64,000 nt of DNA, taken from contig NZ_JAKVBC010000013.1 in NCBI RefSeq assembly GCF_022447245.1, positions 61,505 to 125,504 on the forward strand, written 5' to 3'. The notes under the pieces are model-generated. The model did no database searches and was not told the DNA's origin. It was given only the letters and a program-made list of their open reading frames with translations. Both the position numbers and the translations under genes were made by a program. This DNA is from Kordia sp. (lineage in GTDB: Bacteria; Bacteroidota; Bacteroidia; Flavobacteriales; Flavobacteriaceae). Shown piece after piece: positions 44,231-53,667 of the stretch. Positions within the stretch are counted from its first letter, which is position 1; every line of letters begins with the position of its first letter.

Positions 44231-45261
44231 GATCCTTTTTCATTAAATAAATTCAACTTTCGCAACCATGCTGTTTTTCGCTCCAATAGAAAAACATCTA
44301 ACAATAATAAGAAGATTCCTAAACCAAGAAACCATTGAAATTGATCTTGAAATTCAGAGAATTTTTTAGCTTCAAATTCTGTTTTGTTCATTGTTGATAG
44401 TTGGTCAGTGATTACTGCTACTGCATCTTCTGTGACTGTTCCATCAATATATTCACCATCGCCTTCTGAGGCAATGTTTTTTAGTGTTTTTTCGTTTAAT
44501 CGTGTAATCACAACTTCACCTTGTAAATCGCGTTTGTAGGATTCTACAATTCCACGTCTTTTTAACGGAATGCGTCCACCTTTTGCAGTTCCTACTCCAA
44601 TAGTATACGTTTTTATTCCTTCTTTGGTCGCTTCTTCTGCCAATTGTCCTGCGCCACCTGTATGATCTTCTCCATCAGAAATGATGACCAATACACGATT
44701 GGTTTGTTCTACATCATCATAATAGGTTTTTGCCAAACGAATAGCATCGTCAATGGCCGTTCCTTGCGATGATAACATATTTGTATTCAGATTTGCCAAG
44801 AACATTTTTGCTGCCGAGAAATCGGTGGTAATTGGCAATTGCGGCACCGCTCTTCCTGCGTAAGCGATAATTCCAATACGGTCGCTTCCTAATTTATTAA
44901 TTATTTCAGAAACAATACGTTTTGCTTTATCCAATCGGCTTGGCGAAATGTCTTCTGCCAACATACTTTTAGAGACATCAACGGCAAATACAATATCTAC
45001 TCCTTCACGTTTTACGGTTTCCAATTTTGTGCCAATTTTCGGATTTACCAATGCCACGACTAAAGAACCTATTGCCAAACACCAAATTACTAGTTTTAAA
45101 ATGGGTTTAAAAGTTGACTTTTCTGGACTTAATCGTTCTAACAATTGCTTATTGGCAAATTTACGCTGTGCACTTCGTTTCCAAAACTGCAAGAGTATGA
45201 ACACCAACACCACAATTGGGATGATCATTAGTAAGTAAAAGTATTTTTTTTCTTCTAACAT
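44227..45261 (-). CDS. batB: BatB: membrane-anchored VWA protein
   Basis: A 344-residue inner-membrane protein: two N-terminal helices (about 9-28 and 57-75), a VWA domain (about 88-290) and a C-terminal helix near 313-330. The MIDAS is intact: VFAVDVSKSMLAEDISPSRL near residue 90, the SQGTAIDDAI Thr, and IISDGEDHTGG near 195. The length and flanking helices match BatB. It overlaps batC downstream and lies 4 bp after the reductase gene that separates it from batA. Confidence 0.94.
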   Translation of the reverse strand: MLEEKKYFYLLMIIPIVVLVFILLQFWKRSAQRKFANKQLLERLSPEKSTFKPILKLVIWCLAIGSLVVALVNPKIGTKLETVKREGVDIVFAVDVSKSMLAEDISPSRLDKAKRIVSEIINKLGSDRIGIIAYAGRAVPQLPITTDFSAAKMFLANLNTNMLSSQGTAIDDAIRLAKTYYDDVEQTNRVLVIISDGEDHTGGAGQLAEEATKEGIKTYTIGVGTAKGGRIPLKRRGIVESYKRDLQGEVVITRLNEKTLKNIASEGDGEYIDGTVTEDAVAVITDQLSTMNKTEFEAKKFSEFQDQFQWFLGLGIFLLLLDVFLLERKTAWLRKLNLFNEKGS

Positions 45262-45264
45262 AAA

Positions 45265-45777
45265 TTATTTCTTCATCAATCGATTCGCAAATTCAGTAAT
45301 GCGTTGCTGCACTGTTTGCGGTATTTTTCTATTTTCAATCCATGTATGTATATGTCCTACATATTCCATACCTAAATAGTTTGCACTTTCTACAAAAGGC
45401 ATTTCAAAACCTTTTTTTGTTTCTTGATCCGAACCACAACTCATAACTCCCATGTTCATTCCGCGCAAGCGTCTTCCTATTTCTTTTTCTTCAAACAAAA
45501 AATCTGATATTCTATCAAAAAACACTTTCATCACACCACTCATCGTATACCAATAAATGGGCGTTGCAAAGACGAAGGTTTCATAATTTGCTGTCAATTT
45601 TTTAAACAACGCATTGAAATCGTCTTCATTTTTTAGATCGTACTCAAAATGATTGATTTTGTATGCTTTTAAATCAATCAGATCAAAACCTGTTTGTTGT
45701 TGAAGTTCAGAAACAACGGTATGTGTGTTTCCTTTACTTCTCGAACTTCCTAGTATAATGACACCTTTTGCACTCAT
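45265..45777 (-). CDS. Flavodoxin-fold NAD(P)H-dependent oxidoreductase inside the Bat operon
   Basis: A 170-residue protein with the FMN-reductase start GVIILGSSRSKGNTHTVVSE near residue 5, the central VFATPIYWYTMSGVMKVFFD block (near 70), which holds the FMN ring, and a SCGSDQETKKGFEMPF segment near 112. It belongs to the NADPH-dependent FMN reductase/NQO-like family. It is placed with 3-4 bp gaps between batA and batB on the same strand, so it is translated with them. That position is unusual to my knowledge. A redox role allied to Bat (oxygen tolerance) is plausible but inferred. Confidence 0.9.
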   Translation of the reverse strand: MSAKGVIILGSSRSKGNTHTVVSELQQQTGFDLIDLKAYKINHFEYDLKNEDDFNALFKKLTANYETFVFATPIYWYTMSGVMKVFFDRISDFLFEEKEIGRRLRGMNMGVMSCGSDQETKKGFEMPFVESANYLGMEYVGHIHTWIENRKIPQTVQQRITEFANRLMKK

Positions 45778-45779
45778 TC

Positions 45780-46787
45780 TTAAATAAAACTTCTAAATAA
45801 GGTATTGCGCAATAGGATTTCTATCAACAATAATATTCCAGCAAAAAACACAAATATTCTGAATTTCTCTTCATAGTTTGTATAGCGAAACTCTTCGATT
45901 TCTGTCTTTTCTAATTTGTTGATTTCATCATAGATTTCCGCCAGCTTTTTGCTATTATTCGCTCTAAAATATTTTCCTCCAGTGGTTTTGGCAATTTGCT
46001 TTAAGAGCTTTTCGTCAATTTCCACTTGCATGTTTCTAAACAAAAAGGTTCCATCAGGGTTTAACGCAAATGGTGTTGAAGCCGTTCCATTGGTTCCAAT
46101 TCCGATTGTATAGGTTTTGATCCCATATTCTACTGCCAATTCGGAAGCAATTTGCGGTTCAATGAATCCTGCATTGTTCACTCCATCTGTTAATAGAATA
46201 ATAACTTTACTTTTGGCTTTGCTATCTTTTAAACGATTTACAGCTGTTGCCAATCCCATTCCAATGGCAGTTCCTCCAATTAATTCACCATACTTATACT
46301 TGATATCTTTCAATGCATTTTGAATGATATTTTTATCCGTTGTAATTGGTGTTTTAGTAAAACTTTCTCCTGCATAGACTACCAATCCGATACGGTCGCT
46401 TGGTCGCCCATCAATAAATTCAGAAGCCACTCTTTTTAATGCAGTGAGTCGGTTTGGCTTTAAATCTTTTGCCAACATACTTGCCGATACATCAATTGCC
46501 ATCACAATATCAATTCCTTTGTTGGTTTTGATTCTTTTGGATACTTCTTTGGTTTGCGGACGTGCTAATGCTGTAATTAATGCAGCAACTGCTAACATTC
46601 GCAATGCAAAAAGTATTGGTTTTAATTTGGGTAATATGCTTTGTTTTACTTTGAAGCCTTGCAAACTTGACATTTTTACGTCGGCAAGCTGCTTTGGTTT
46701 TTTCCATACATACCAAGCTATTGCTAAAGGAATGAACAATAGCAACCAGAAAAACTGTGGATGTGCAAACGTATAATTATCTATCAT
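45780..46787 (-). CDS. batA: BatA: membrane-anchored VWA protein
   Basis: A 335-residue protein with two N-terminal helices (about 13-28 and 58-78), a VWA domain (about 90-300) and a final helix near 308-328. The MIDAS is intact: VMAIDVSASMLAKDLKPNRL near residue 95, GGTAIGMGLATAVNR near 172, and LLTDGVNNAG near 200. It is paralogous to batB (same order of elements). Its start overlaps the end of the upstream BatD/DUF4381-like gene by 11 bp. The surrounding operon identifies it as BatA. Confidence 0.94.
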   Translation of the reverse strand: MIDNYTFAHPQFFWLLLFIPLAIAWYVWKKPKQLADVKMSSLQGFKVKQSILPKLKPILFALRMLAVAALITALARPQTKEVSKRIKTNKGIDIVMAIDVSASMLAKDLKPNRLTALKRVASEFIDGRPSDRIGLVVYAGESFTKTPITTDKNIIQNALKDIKYKYGELIGGTAIGMGLATAVNRLKDSKAKSKVIILLTDGVNNAGFIEPQIASELAVEYGIKTYTIGIGTNGTASTPFALNPDGTFLFRNMQVEIDEKLLKQIAKTTGGKYFRANNSKKLAEIYDEINKLEKTEIEEFRYTNYEEKFRIFVFFAGILLLIEILLRNTLFRSFI

Positions 46788-48474
46788 TTTTTGTCTCTTC
46801 TATTAGCGTGATGGAACTTAAAATTCGATCAACTAGTTTTTTCCCATCTTCATCATCTTCAGCATACATCATAATAAGGGTTTGTATACCGCGCCCTTCT
46901 TCAAACACATACGCTTCATAGGCGCTTTCTTGTGTACTGCTAAAAGGACTTAAGTCATCTACAAAAATCCCAGTTCCGTACATTTTGAGTCCTTTGATTC
47001 CTGTTGGTGATTCGTACTCATCGTATTTTACCACAAATTTCTTTGCGCCTTCTTCTTCAAATTTCTTTACAATTCCTTGTGCAATGTCATCGAGTGTAAT
47101 ATCTGGTTTTTGCGTAAAAGTTGTTACACCTAAGCTTACTGAGAATGGTGCTAAATGACTTTGATAACTGTATATTTCAGTTTCAGATGGTAACGGAACT
47201 GAATCTTTTGCTTTTAATGGCGTAGCACGCTTCAATACTTTTGGTGTTGCAATGGTAAAATCGGAAGTTCCGTATTTACTTGTGACCCATTCATCTTCTA
47301 ATAAATCACCCATAGAGTGACCTAAATACGTATTCTCTTTTACATATTCTAAAGTTGCATATCCGATTAATCCTCCAAAAGCAATAATCATTGCCATAAC
47401 ACCAATAACCGTATTTCTAAAACGTTGTTTTTTGCGTTGTTCTTCCAACAGTTTTAATTGGTATTCTTCGTCTTTTCGTAATTCTTCGTCTGAAATCTCA
47501 GGAATCGCTTCTTTGGTTTCTACAACAATGTTTTCGACCAAATTACGATCTGCTTTTACAACACTATCATCAGGCTTTGATTTTGCAAATTTTACCAAAT
47601 CGGCCGTTTGCAATACATTTTTTAGATTTTTGATGGTTTCATCTCTTAAATCTAAATAACCAGCATCTTTTTGAGCTTCTATTTTACGAATGAGTTCAGC
47701 TGTTGTACTTTCTAAAGCATCAATTCGTACTTCTTCTTCTATATACTGACGTACAATGTTTGTTAGTTCAGAGTAGTAATCTTTGTATTCTGAATTGATC
47801 AATAATTTTGATTTATCCAGCTCATTTAATTGTAATAATGCACGATCGTACGGTGGAATTTCGGCTTTTTTCTTTTTCTTATTTTTTGCTTTCAGTTGAA
47901 AAACAAAAAAATAAAAATACGCACCAAATAAAGTAAGCAATCCTAAAATAATAAGTGCATAAATCCACCAAGTGCTACTAGCTTTTTCAACCGACGTGAT
48001 TTTTTTGATATCAAACATTTTTTGTTTGAGCGTATCTACCACAACATTTGCCACTGCAATGCGAATAGAATCCGTAAAGTATGGTTTGTTATTTATAAGT
48101 ATTTTTTGCTTTGGAATGAAATACGTCCCTGAGTCATACTGTGTAACTCCGTATTTTTTGATAAGACTGTATTTCGCATTTTGTTTTACAGTATCTGCTT
48201 CATAAGCTTCCAACAATTCTAATGGCGTGAAGATATTGTTCCCTTCAGGGAATACTACAGTTGCTGCAGTATCTGCTTCTACCATAATAGAAAGCTTGAT
48301 TTCTTCTCCAATTTTTATTTGTGTAGAATCCACAACCGCTTCTACTTTTTGTGCGAATGATTGTGCGGTGAATAGCAAAAAGAAAACCATCCAAAAAGCG
48401 TGTATTTTTAATAATACTTTGCCGACTTTGGATCGTTGTAATTTTTTATTCATACTTCTTACTTCGTTATTCAT
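46777..48474 (-). CDS. Bat-operon membrane protein (BatD-N/DUF4381-like)
   Basis: A 565-residue protein. After a basic start and a signal-anchor helix (FWMVFFLLFTAQSFAQ, about 28-43), an extracytoplasmic beta domain follows (EAVVDSTQIKIGEEIKLSIM). There is a transmembrane helix near 170-193, and then a cytoplasmic helical segment (YDRALLQLNELDKSKLL, YYSELTNIVRQYIEEEVRID) of the kind found in the gene between DUF58 and batA in other Bat operons. A second helix at about 353-372 and a further 190-residue soluble domain make it longer than the usual 300 residues. The Met at residue 8 (start 48453) is an equally good start. It lies 7 bp after the DUF58 gene. Confidence 0.8.
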   Translation of the reverse strand: MNNEVRSMNKKLQRSKVGKVLLKIHAFWMVFFLLFTAQSFAQKVEAVVDSTQIKIGEEIKLSIMVEADTAATVVFPEGNNIFTPLELLEAYEADTVKQNAKYSLIKKYGVTQYDSGTYFIPKQKILINNKPYFTDSIRIAVANVVVDTLKQKMFDIKKITSVEKASSTWWIYALIILGLLTLFGAYFYFFVFQLKAKNKKKKKAEIPPYDRALLQLNELDKSKLLINSEYKDYYSELTNIVRQYIEEEVRIDALESTTAELIRKIEAQKDAGYLDLRDETIKNLKNVLQTADLVKFAKSKPDDSVVKADRNLVENIVVETKEAIPEISDEELRKDEEYQLKLLEEQRKKQRFRNTVIGVMAMIIAFGGLIGYATLEYVKENTYLGHSMGDLLEDEWVTSKYGTSDFTIATPKVLKRATPLKAKDSVPLPSETEIYSYQSHLAPFSVSLGVTTFTQKPDITLDDIAQGIVKKFEEEGAKKFVVKYDEYESPTGIKGLKMYGTGIFVDDLSPFSSTQESAYEAYVFEEGRGIQTLIMMYAEDDEDGKKLVDRILSSITLIEETKNDR

Positions 48475-48481
48475 AATTCGC

Positions 48482-49348
48482 TTAGCCTCTTCTTTTAAAA
48501 TAGCCTAATAGTTTTTTTACATAGCTTTCGTCTACACTAGCACTGATTGTACCTGCGCCACTTCTAGAGAATAATTCTTGGAAGTAGTTTACCTTGCCTT
48601 TATAATATTTTGTATAATTGGTTCGCACTGCTTTTGAACCTGTATTGACCAACATCGTTTCGCCTGTTTCACTATCGAGCATTTGTACAATTCCTAGATT
48701 CGGAATGGTTTCTTCACGTTGATCATAAATGCGAATTCCTGTTAAATCGTGCTTTTTGGCAGCAATTTTTAAGGTTTGTTCATATTCATCTGCGATAAAA
48801 TCAGAGAGTATAAAGACAATTGCTTTTTTCTTCATCACACTTGATAAGAATCGCAAAGCTTGTGAAACATCTGTTTTAGTACTTTTGGGTGTAAATTCCA
48901 AAAGTTCACGAATGATGCGCAATACGTGTGATTTTCCTTTTTTAGGTGGAATGAACAATTCGATCTCGTCTGAAAACAGAATCAGTCCAACTTTATCATT
49001 GTTTTGCATTGCTGAGAAAGCTAATGTTGCTGAAATTTCTGTGATGGTTTCATTCTTGAATTGCGAATTTGTTCCAAAAAGTTCGGATCCTGAAACATCA
49101 ACCATCAGCATCATTGTCAACTCGCGTTCTTCCTCAAATACTTTGATATATGGTTCATTATAACGAGCCGTTACATTCCAATCAATATTTCGAACATCAT
49201 CTCCAAATTGATACTGACGCACTTCGCTAAACGTCATTCCACGACCTTTGAAAGTAGAATGATATTCTCCTCCAAAAATGTGGTCGCTCAATCGGCGTGT
49301 TTTAATCTCTATTTTACGTACTTTTTTAAGTAACTCTTTTGTATCCAT
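48482..49348 (-). CDS. DUF58-domain protein of the Bat operon
   Basis: A 288-residue cytoplasmic protein with the DUF58 signature YHSTFKGRGMTFSEVRQYQFGDDVRNIDWNVTAR (given here only as family landmark: the G-x-G-x-x-F-x-x-x-R-x-Y-x-x-G-D-D-x-R-x-I-D-W pattern near residues 34-58). A VWA-like fold follows (MMLMVDVSGSELFG near 78, FILSDFIADEYE near 175). DUF58 proteins nearly always accompany MoxR ATPases and may present VWA clients to them. It is 123 bp downstream of moxR and 7 bp upstream of the next gene. Confidence 0.92.
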   Translation of the reverse strand: MDTKELLKKVRKIEIKTRRLSDHIFGGEYHSTFKGRGMTFSEVRQYQFGDDVRNIDWNVTARYNEPYIKVFEEERELTMMLMVDVSGSELFGTNSQFKNETITEISATLAFSAMQNNDKVGLILFSDEIELFIPPKKGKSHVLRIIRELLEFTPKSTKTDVSQALRFLSSVMKKKAIVFILSDFIADEYEQTLKIAAKKHDLTGIRIYDQREETIPNLGIVQMLDSETGETMLVNTGSKAVRTNYTKYYKGKVNYFQELFSRSGAGTISASVDESYVKKLLGYFKRRG

Positions 49349-49471
49349 TGTTTTCAGTATGCAACAGTGTTCGGTATACAGTGAACGGTAAAAAGTTTTA
49401 GATTGGTTTGCTAATGTAATAAGCGTGTTCGTTATTTAAAATAACTTAACACTCGTTAACACACAATTAGT

Positions 49472-50467
49472 CTATGGTACTTCAATTTCGTTTACAATTT
49501 TATTGATGATTTCCTCGGAAGTTATATTTTCAGCTTCTGCTTCATAGGTAATTCCGATTCTGTGACGTAATACATCGTGTACAACAGCACGAACATCTTC
49601 AGGGATTACGTAACCTCTACGTTTGATGAATGCATAACATTTAGCTGCATTGGCTAAGTTGATACTTCCACGAGGCGACGCTCCAAAACTGATTAATGGT
49701 TTTAAGTCTTCTAGTCTATATTTTTCTGGATAACGAGTAGCAAAGATGATATCCAAGATGTATTTTTCAATTTTTTCGTCCATGTAGACATCTTTCACCG
49801 CTTCTTGTGCTTTTAAGATTTGATCTACAGATACGACTGGATTTACTGTTTCAAAACTTCCTTTTAAGTTGGCACGCATGATGAGTTGTTCTTCATCCAT
49901 TTTTGGATAATCAATCACAACTTTCAACATAAAACGGTCTACCTGTGCTACAGGTAATGGATAAGTTCCTTCTTGTTCTACAGGATTTTGCGTTGCCATT
50001 ACTAAGAAAGGTTTGTCTAACACAAAGGTTTCGTCCCCAATAGTTACTTGCTTTTCCTGCATTGCTTCTAACAAAGCCGATTGCACTTTTGCTGGTGCAC
50101 GGTTAATCTCATCAGACAATACAAAGTTGGCAAAAATTGGTCCTTTTTTAATTGAGAAATCATTCTCTTTCATGTTGTAAATAAGTGTTCCTACAACATC
50201 GGCTGGAAGCAAATCGGGCGTAAACTGAATTCTGCTAAAACTTCCTTGCACAGCTTTACTTAACGTATTAATGGCTAAAGTTTTTGCTAATCCAGGAACA
50301 CCTTCTAACAGGATATGTCCTTTTCCAAGCAAGCCAATTAATAAACGCTCTACCATGTGCTTTTGTCCAACGATTACTTTGTTGATTTCCATCGTAAGTA
50401 AATCGATAAATGCACTTTCTTTTTCAATTTTTTCGTTAATGGCTCTAATATCTATTGTTTCTTCCAT
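49472..50467 (-). CDS. moxR: MoxR-family AAA+ ATPase
   Basis: A 331-residue AAA+ ATPase, first gene of the Bat operon. Walker A is GVPGLAKTLAINTL near residue 54; then FTPDLLPADVVGT, Walker B FVLSDEINRAPAKVQSALLE near 108, sensor 1 in VMATQNPVEQEGTYPLPVAQ near 155 and ISFGASPRGSINLANAAK near 262 (sensor 2). MoxR proteins act as chaperones for VWA or metal-centre assembly. The gene is followed on the same strand by DUF58 and bat genes, with all later gaps small except 123 bp after moxR. Confidence 0.95.
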   Translation of the reverse strand: MEETIDIRAINEKIEKESAFIDLLTMEINKVIVGQKHMVERLLIGLLGKGHILLEGVPGLAKTLAINTLSKAVQGSFSRIQFTPDLLPADVVGTLIYNMKENDFSIKKGPIFANFVLSDEINRAPAKVQSALLEAMQEKQVTIGDETFVLDKPFLVMATQNPVEQEGTYPLPVAQVDRFMLKVVIDYPKMDEEQLIMRANLKGSFETVNPVVSVDQILKAQEAVKDVYMDEKIEKYILDIIFATRYPEKYRLEDLKPLISFGASPRGSINLANAAKCYAFIKRRGYVIPEDVRAVVHDVLRHRIGITYEAEAENITSEEIINKIVNEIEVP

Positions 50468-50705
50468 TTAGGTACTTTTTTTTGAGGTGTGAATTTACTA
50501 ATCACATTTTAACAATGCAAATTGTCAAAATTATTCGTTTATTGCTGTTAATAATAGGTTAAAATATTTAGGATATTTATATATTGAAGCCTTTAAAACT
50601 CAAAAGCATAGTAGATCGGAAACGATCTCATTTTTTTGTTGATAACTCAAAGCCTTATAGTTGCGCAGCTTGTCAATTGTATTGTCTTTTTTTGAACTGT
50701 ATTTT

Positions 50706-52538
50706 ATGGAATTATCAGGATTAGATTATAGCCTTATTTTTGGATTTTTCGCCATTGTTTTAGGAATAGGAATTTATGTTTCGAAAACTTCTGGAAAAAA
50801 TAGTACCGAGTATTTTTTATCGGGACGAAATATGCCTTGGTGGATTTTTGGAGTTTCCATGGTAGCGACGACCTTTTCAACTGATACACCAAATTTTGTT
50901 ACAAACTTAGTTAGAGAAAAAGGTGTTTCAGCAAACTGGGAATGGTGGGCTTTTTTAATTACTGGTTTATTGACTGTTTTTGTATATGCAAAATTGTGGC
51001 GAAAATCGAATGTCGCTACAGATATTGAATTTTACGAATTACGCTATAGTGGGAAACCTGCTCGTTTTTTAAGAGGATTTCGATCTTTATACCTTGGAGT
51101 TATTTTCAATGTTTTAGCAATGGCAGGTGTTACTTTAGCCGCTATCAAAATTGGTAGTGTGATGCTAGGGTTACAACCTTGGGAAACCGTAGTGTATGCA
51201 GGAGCAATTACCGTAGTTTTTAGTGCTATTGGCGGATTTAAAGGTGTTGTATATACAGATTTTTTACTGTTTTTTATAGCCATGGCTGGTGCTATTGGAG
51301 CCGCATATTATTGTGTGAACCTTCCCGAAGTTGGTGGATTAGAAAACTTGATTACACATGAAAATGTTGCAAACAAGATTAATATATTTCCTGATTTTAG
51401 AAAAAAAGAAGCCTTAATTACTCTAATTATAATTCCGCTTGCGGTACAATGGTGGAGTTCTTGGTTTCCAGGAGCTGAACCTGGCGGTGGCGGTTATATT
51501 GCCCAGCGTATGCTAGCGGCAAAAGATGAAAATCATGCGATAGGAGCTACCTTCTTTTTTAATATTATGCACTATGCATTACGTCCGTGGCCATGGATTA
51601 TTGTTGCCTTAGCTTCCCTAGTTGTATTTCCTGATTTAGAAAGTATTCGAGAAGCTTTTCCAACAATTACTGAAGATAAACTAGGACATGATGTTGCATA
51701 TTCTGCGATGTTAACCAAACTACCGAGTGGATTGTTAGGTTTGGTATTAGCTTCACTTGTTGCAGCCTATATGTCTACAATTTCTACACACTTAAATTGG
51801 GGATCATCTTATATTGTTAATGATTTTTATAAAACCACAGTTAATAAAGATGCTTCTGAAAAAGAATTGGTCAATGTAGGGCGAATTTCAACAGTAGTTT
51901 TAATGATTTTGAGCGCTGTTTTAGCACTGTTTCTTCAGGATGCATTGCAAATTTTTAAGTTTATCATCATGTTTGGAGCAGGAACTGGACTAATTTTTAT
52001 TTTACGCTTGTTTTGGTGGCGAATTAATGCTTGGAGTGAAATTTCAGCAATGGCAGTTTCTGGAGTGATTTCAATTCTCTTTAGTATTGATTCAATTAAA
52101 GATTTACTTTTTACTCATACAACTGAATCTGGTGACATTATTGAGCGATTGATGCCTGAGTATTTAAAATTTCCTTTGGTAGTCCTAATTACAACTGTTG
52201 TTTGGCTCATCGTAACTTTTATGACACAACCCGAAACTAAAGAAACTTTATTCAATTTTTATAAAAAGATTCAACCTGGTGGACCTGGCTGGAAAAAAAC
52301 AATTGCAGATGCCGAAGCCGCAAATATTGAAATTGTAACTGATAAAGAACCTTGGAATGTTCCTTCAGGAATTTTAGCCATGTTAGTCGCTATGATCTTT
52401 ATTTACAGCATTATGTTTGCGACTGGGTATTGGATTTATGGAGAAACAACATTAGCACTTACGTTAACCTTTGTTGCGTTGAGTTCAGGGTTTATTTTAA
52501 CACAGCTTTGGAAGAAGATTAAAGCATCGGTTTTTTAA
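50706..52538 (+). CDS. Sodium:solute symporter family protein
   Basis: A 610-residue membrane protein with about thirteen helices. The start at 50706 (MELSGLDYSLIFGFFAIVLG) is chosen because the upstream 15 codons begin with TTG and lie outside the family alignment. The opening helices, the FLSGRNMPWWIFGVSMVATT segment near residue 40 with the following STDTPNFVT, and AAYMSTISTHLNWGSSYIVN near 365 are typical SSS-family Na+ and substrate regions. The solute (sugar, carboxylate, amino acid) cannot be assigned, since no catabolic genes are linked. Confidence 0.9.
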   Translation: MELSGLDYSLIFGFFAIVLGIGIYVSKTSGKNSTEYFLSGRNMPWWIFGVSMVATTFSTDTPNFVTNLVREKGVSANWEWWAFLITGLLTVFVYAKLWRKSNVATDIEFYELRYSGKPARFLRGFRSLYLGVIFNVLAMAGVTLAAIKIGSVMLGLQPWETVVYAGAITVVFSAIGGFKGVVYTDFLLFFIAMAGAIGAAYYCVNLPEVGGLENLITHENVANKINIFPDFRKKEALITLIIIPLAVQWWSSWFPGAEPGGGGYIAQRMLAAKDENHAIGATFFFNIMHYALRPWPWIIVALASLVVFPDLESIREAFPTITEDKLGHDVAYSAMLTKLPSGLLGLVLASLVAAYMSTISTHLNWGSSYIVNDFYKTTVNKDASEKELVNVGRISTVVLMILSAVLALFLQDALQIFKFIIMFGAGTGLIFILRLFWWRINAWSEISAMAVSGVISILFSIDSIKDLLFTHTTESGDIIERLMPEYLKFPLVVLITTVVWLIVTFMTQPETKETLFNFYKKIQPGGPGWKKTIADAEAANIEIVTDKEPWNVPSGILAMLVAMIFIYSIMFATGYWIYGETTLALTLTFVALSSGFILTQLWKKIKASVF

Positions 52539-52610
52539 GGACATCTTGAAATGTTAGACACGATTTGCTTTGGTATCGCTCTTAGACTTGCTTAGATATT
52601 TTGATATCTC

Positions 52611-52688
52611 TTCAAGCTGAACTTGATTTAGCTTCACATAACAGTATGTGATAATTTTGTGAGATTCTGAAACTAGTTCAGAATGACG
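52611..52688. repeat. Composite palindromic intergenic repeat, copy 2
   Basis: This is the reverse complement of the element at 2987-3065, with the same two imperfect palindromes (AGCTGAACTTGATTTAGCT and TTCTGAAACTAGTTCAGAA) spaced about 30 bp apart and a shared TATGTGAAGC junction. It occupies the space between the symporter gene and the aldo/keto reductase gene. The arms have diverged by a few bases from copy 1. Confidence 0.7.
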
Positions 52689-52737
52689 CAAAAACTAACC
52701 ATCTAATTCGTACTTTTACAATAAAATTATTTACACT

Positions 52738-53607
52738 GTGAATTCAAATTATTCAAGAATTATTGCAGGTACCATGACCTGGGGAATCTGGGGAAAACAG
52801 CTTTCTACCACACAAATGATTGACCTGATGCATCATTGTAAAGATGTAGGAGTTACAACCTTCGATCACGCAGATATTTATGGTGATTACACCACAGAAG
52901 CCGATTTTGGAAAAGCATTTTCTGAAAGTAAGATTGATCGCGAAAGTATCGAAATTATTTCCAAATGTGGTATTCAATACAAGGCCAAAAATCGCCCAAA
53001 TAACATAAAACATTACGATTATTCTGCTGACTATATTATTTGGTCTGTTGAAACTTCACTTCAAAATTTACAAACCGAGTATTTAGATCTCTTGCTACTG
53101 CATAGACCAAGTCCGTTAATGCATCCTGATGAAGTAGCAAAGGCAATTGATCACTTAAAAACACAAGGGAAAATCAAAAATTTTGGTGTTTCTAATTTTA
53201 CGCCATCACAAATGACAATGATCGATACAAAAAGTGATATTTCTACCAATCAGATTCAGTTTTCATTAACTGATTTTGATGCCATGCACAATGGCACCCT
53301 TGATTATATGATTACCAATTCCATTTTACCAATGGCATGGCAACCACTAGGAAGCATTTTTAGAGAAGAAACCGAACAAACTACCAGAATTCATAAAGTT
53401 TTAAATACACTTACAGCGAAATACAACGCAAACAAAGATCAATTGGTATTAGCGTGGATTTTAAAACATCCTTCAAACGTACATCCTGTAATTGGAACAA
53501 CAACTCCCGAACGTATTACGAATGCCGCTAAAGCAATAGAAATAGACTTGTCGTTGGAAGATTGGTTTACTTTGTTGGTGGAAAGTCAGGGACATAAAGT
53601 TCCGTGA
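52738..53607 (+). CDS. Aldo/keto reductase
   Basis: A 289-residue NADPH-dependent oxidoreductase of the AKR fold, starting with GTG (52738). Catalytic residues can be placed: Asp-Tyr in FDHADIYGDYTTEADFGKAF near residue 40, Lys in IISKCGIQ near 75, and His in LLLLHRPSPLMHPDEV near 118. The cofactor region VIGTTTPERITNAAKAIEID is at 255. It resembles E. coli YdhF-type AKRs. It is 60 bp upstream of the SDR gene. The substrate is unknown. Confidence 0.92.
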   Translation: MNSNYSRIIAGTMTWGIWGKQLSTTQMIDLMHHCKDVGVTTFDHADIYGDYTTEADFGKAFSESKIDRESIEIISKCGIQYKAKNRPNNIKHYDYSADYIIWSVETSLQNLQTEYLDLLLLHRPSPLMHPDEVAKAIDHLKTQGKIKNFGVSNFTPSQMTMIDTKSDISTNQIQFSLTDFDAMHNGTLDYMITNSILPMAWQPLGSIFREETEQTTRIHKVLNTLTAKYNANKDQLVLAWILKHPSNVHPVIGTTTPERITNAAKAIEIDLSLEDWFTLLVESQGHKVP

Positions 53608-53667
53608 TGATAGTTTTGAGATTTTTAGTTTAATTAAAAAAAAATCCCGTTTTCATGGGAAATAAAT

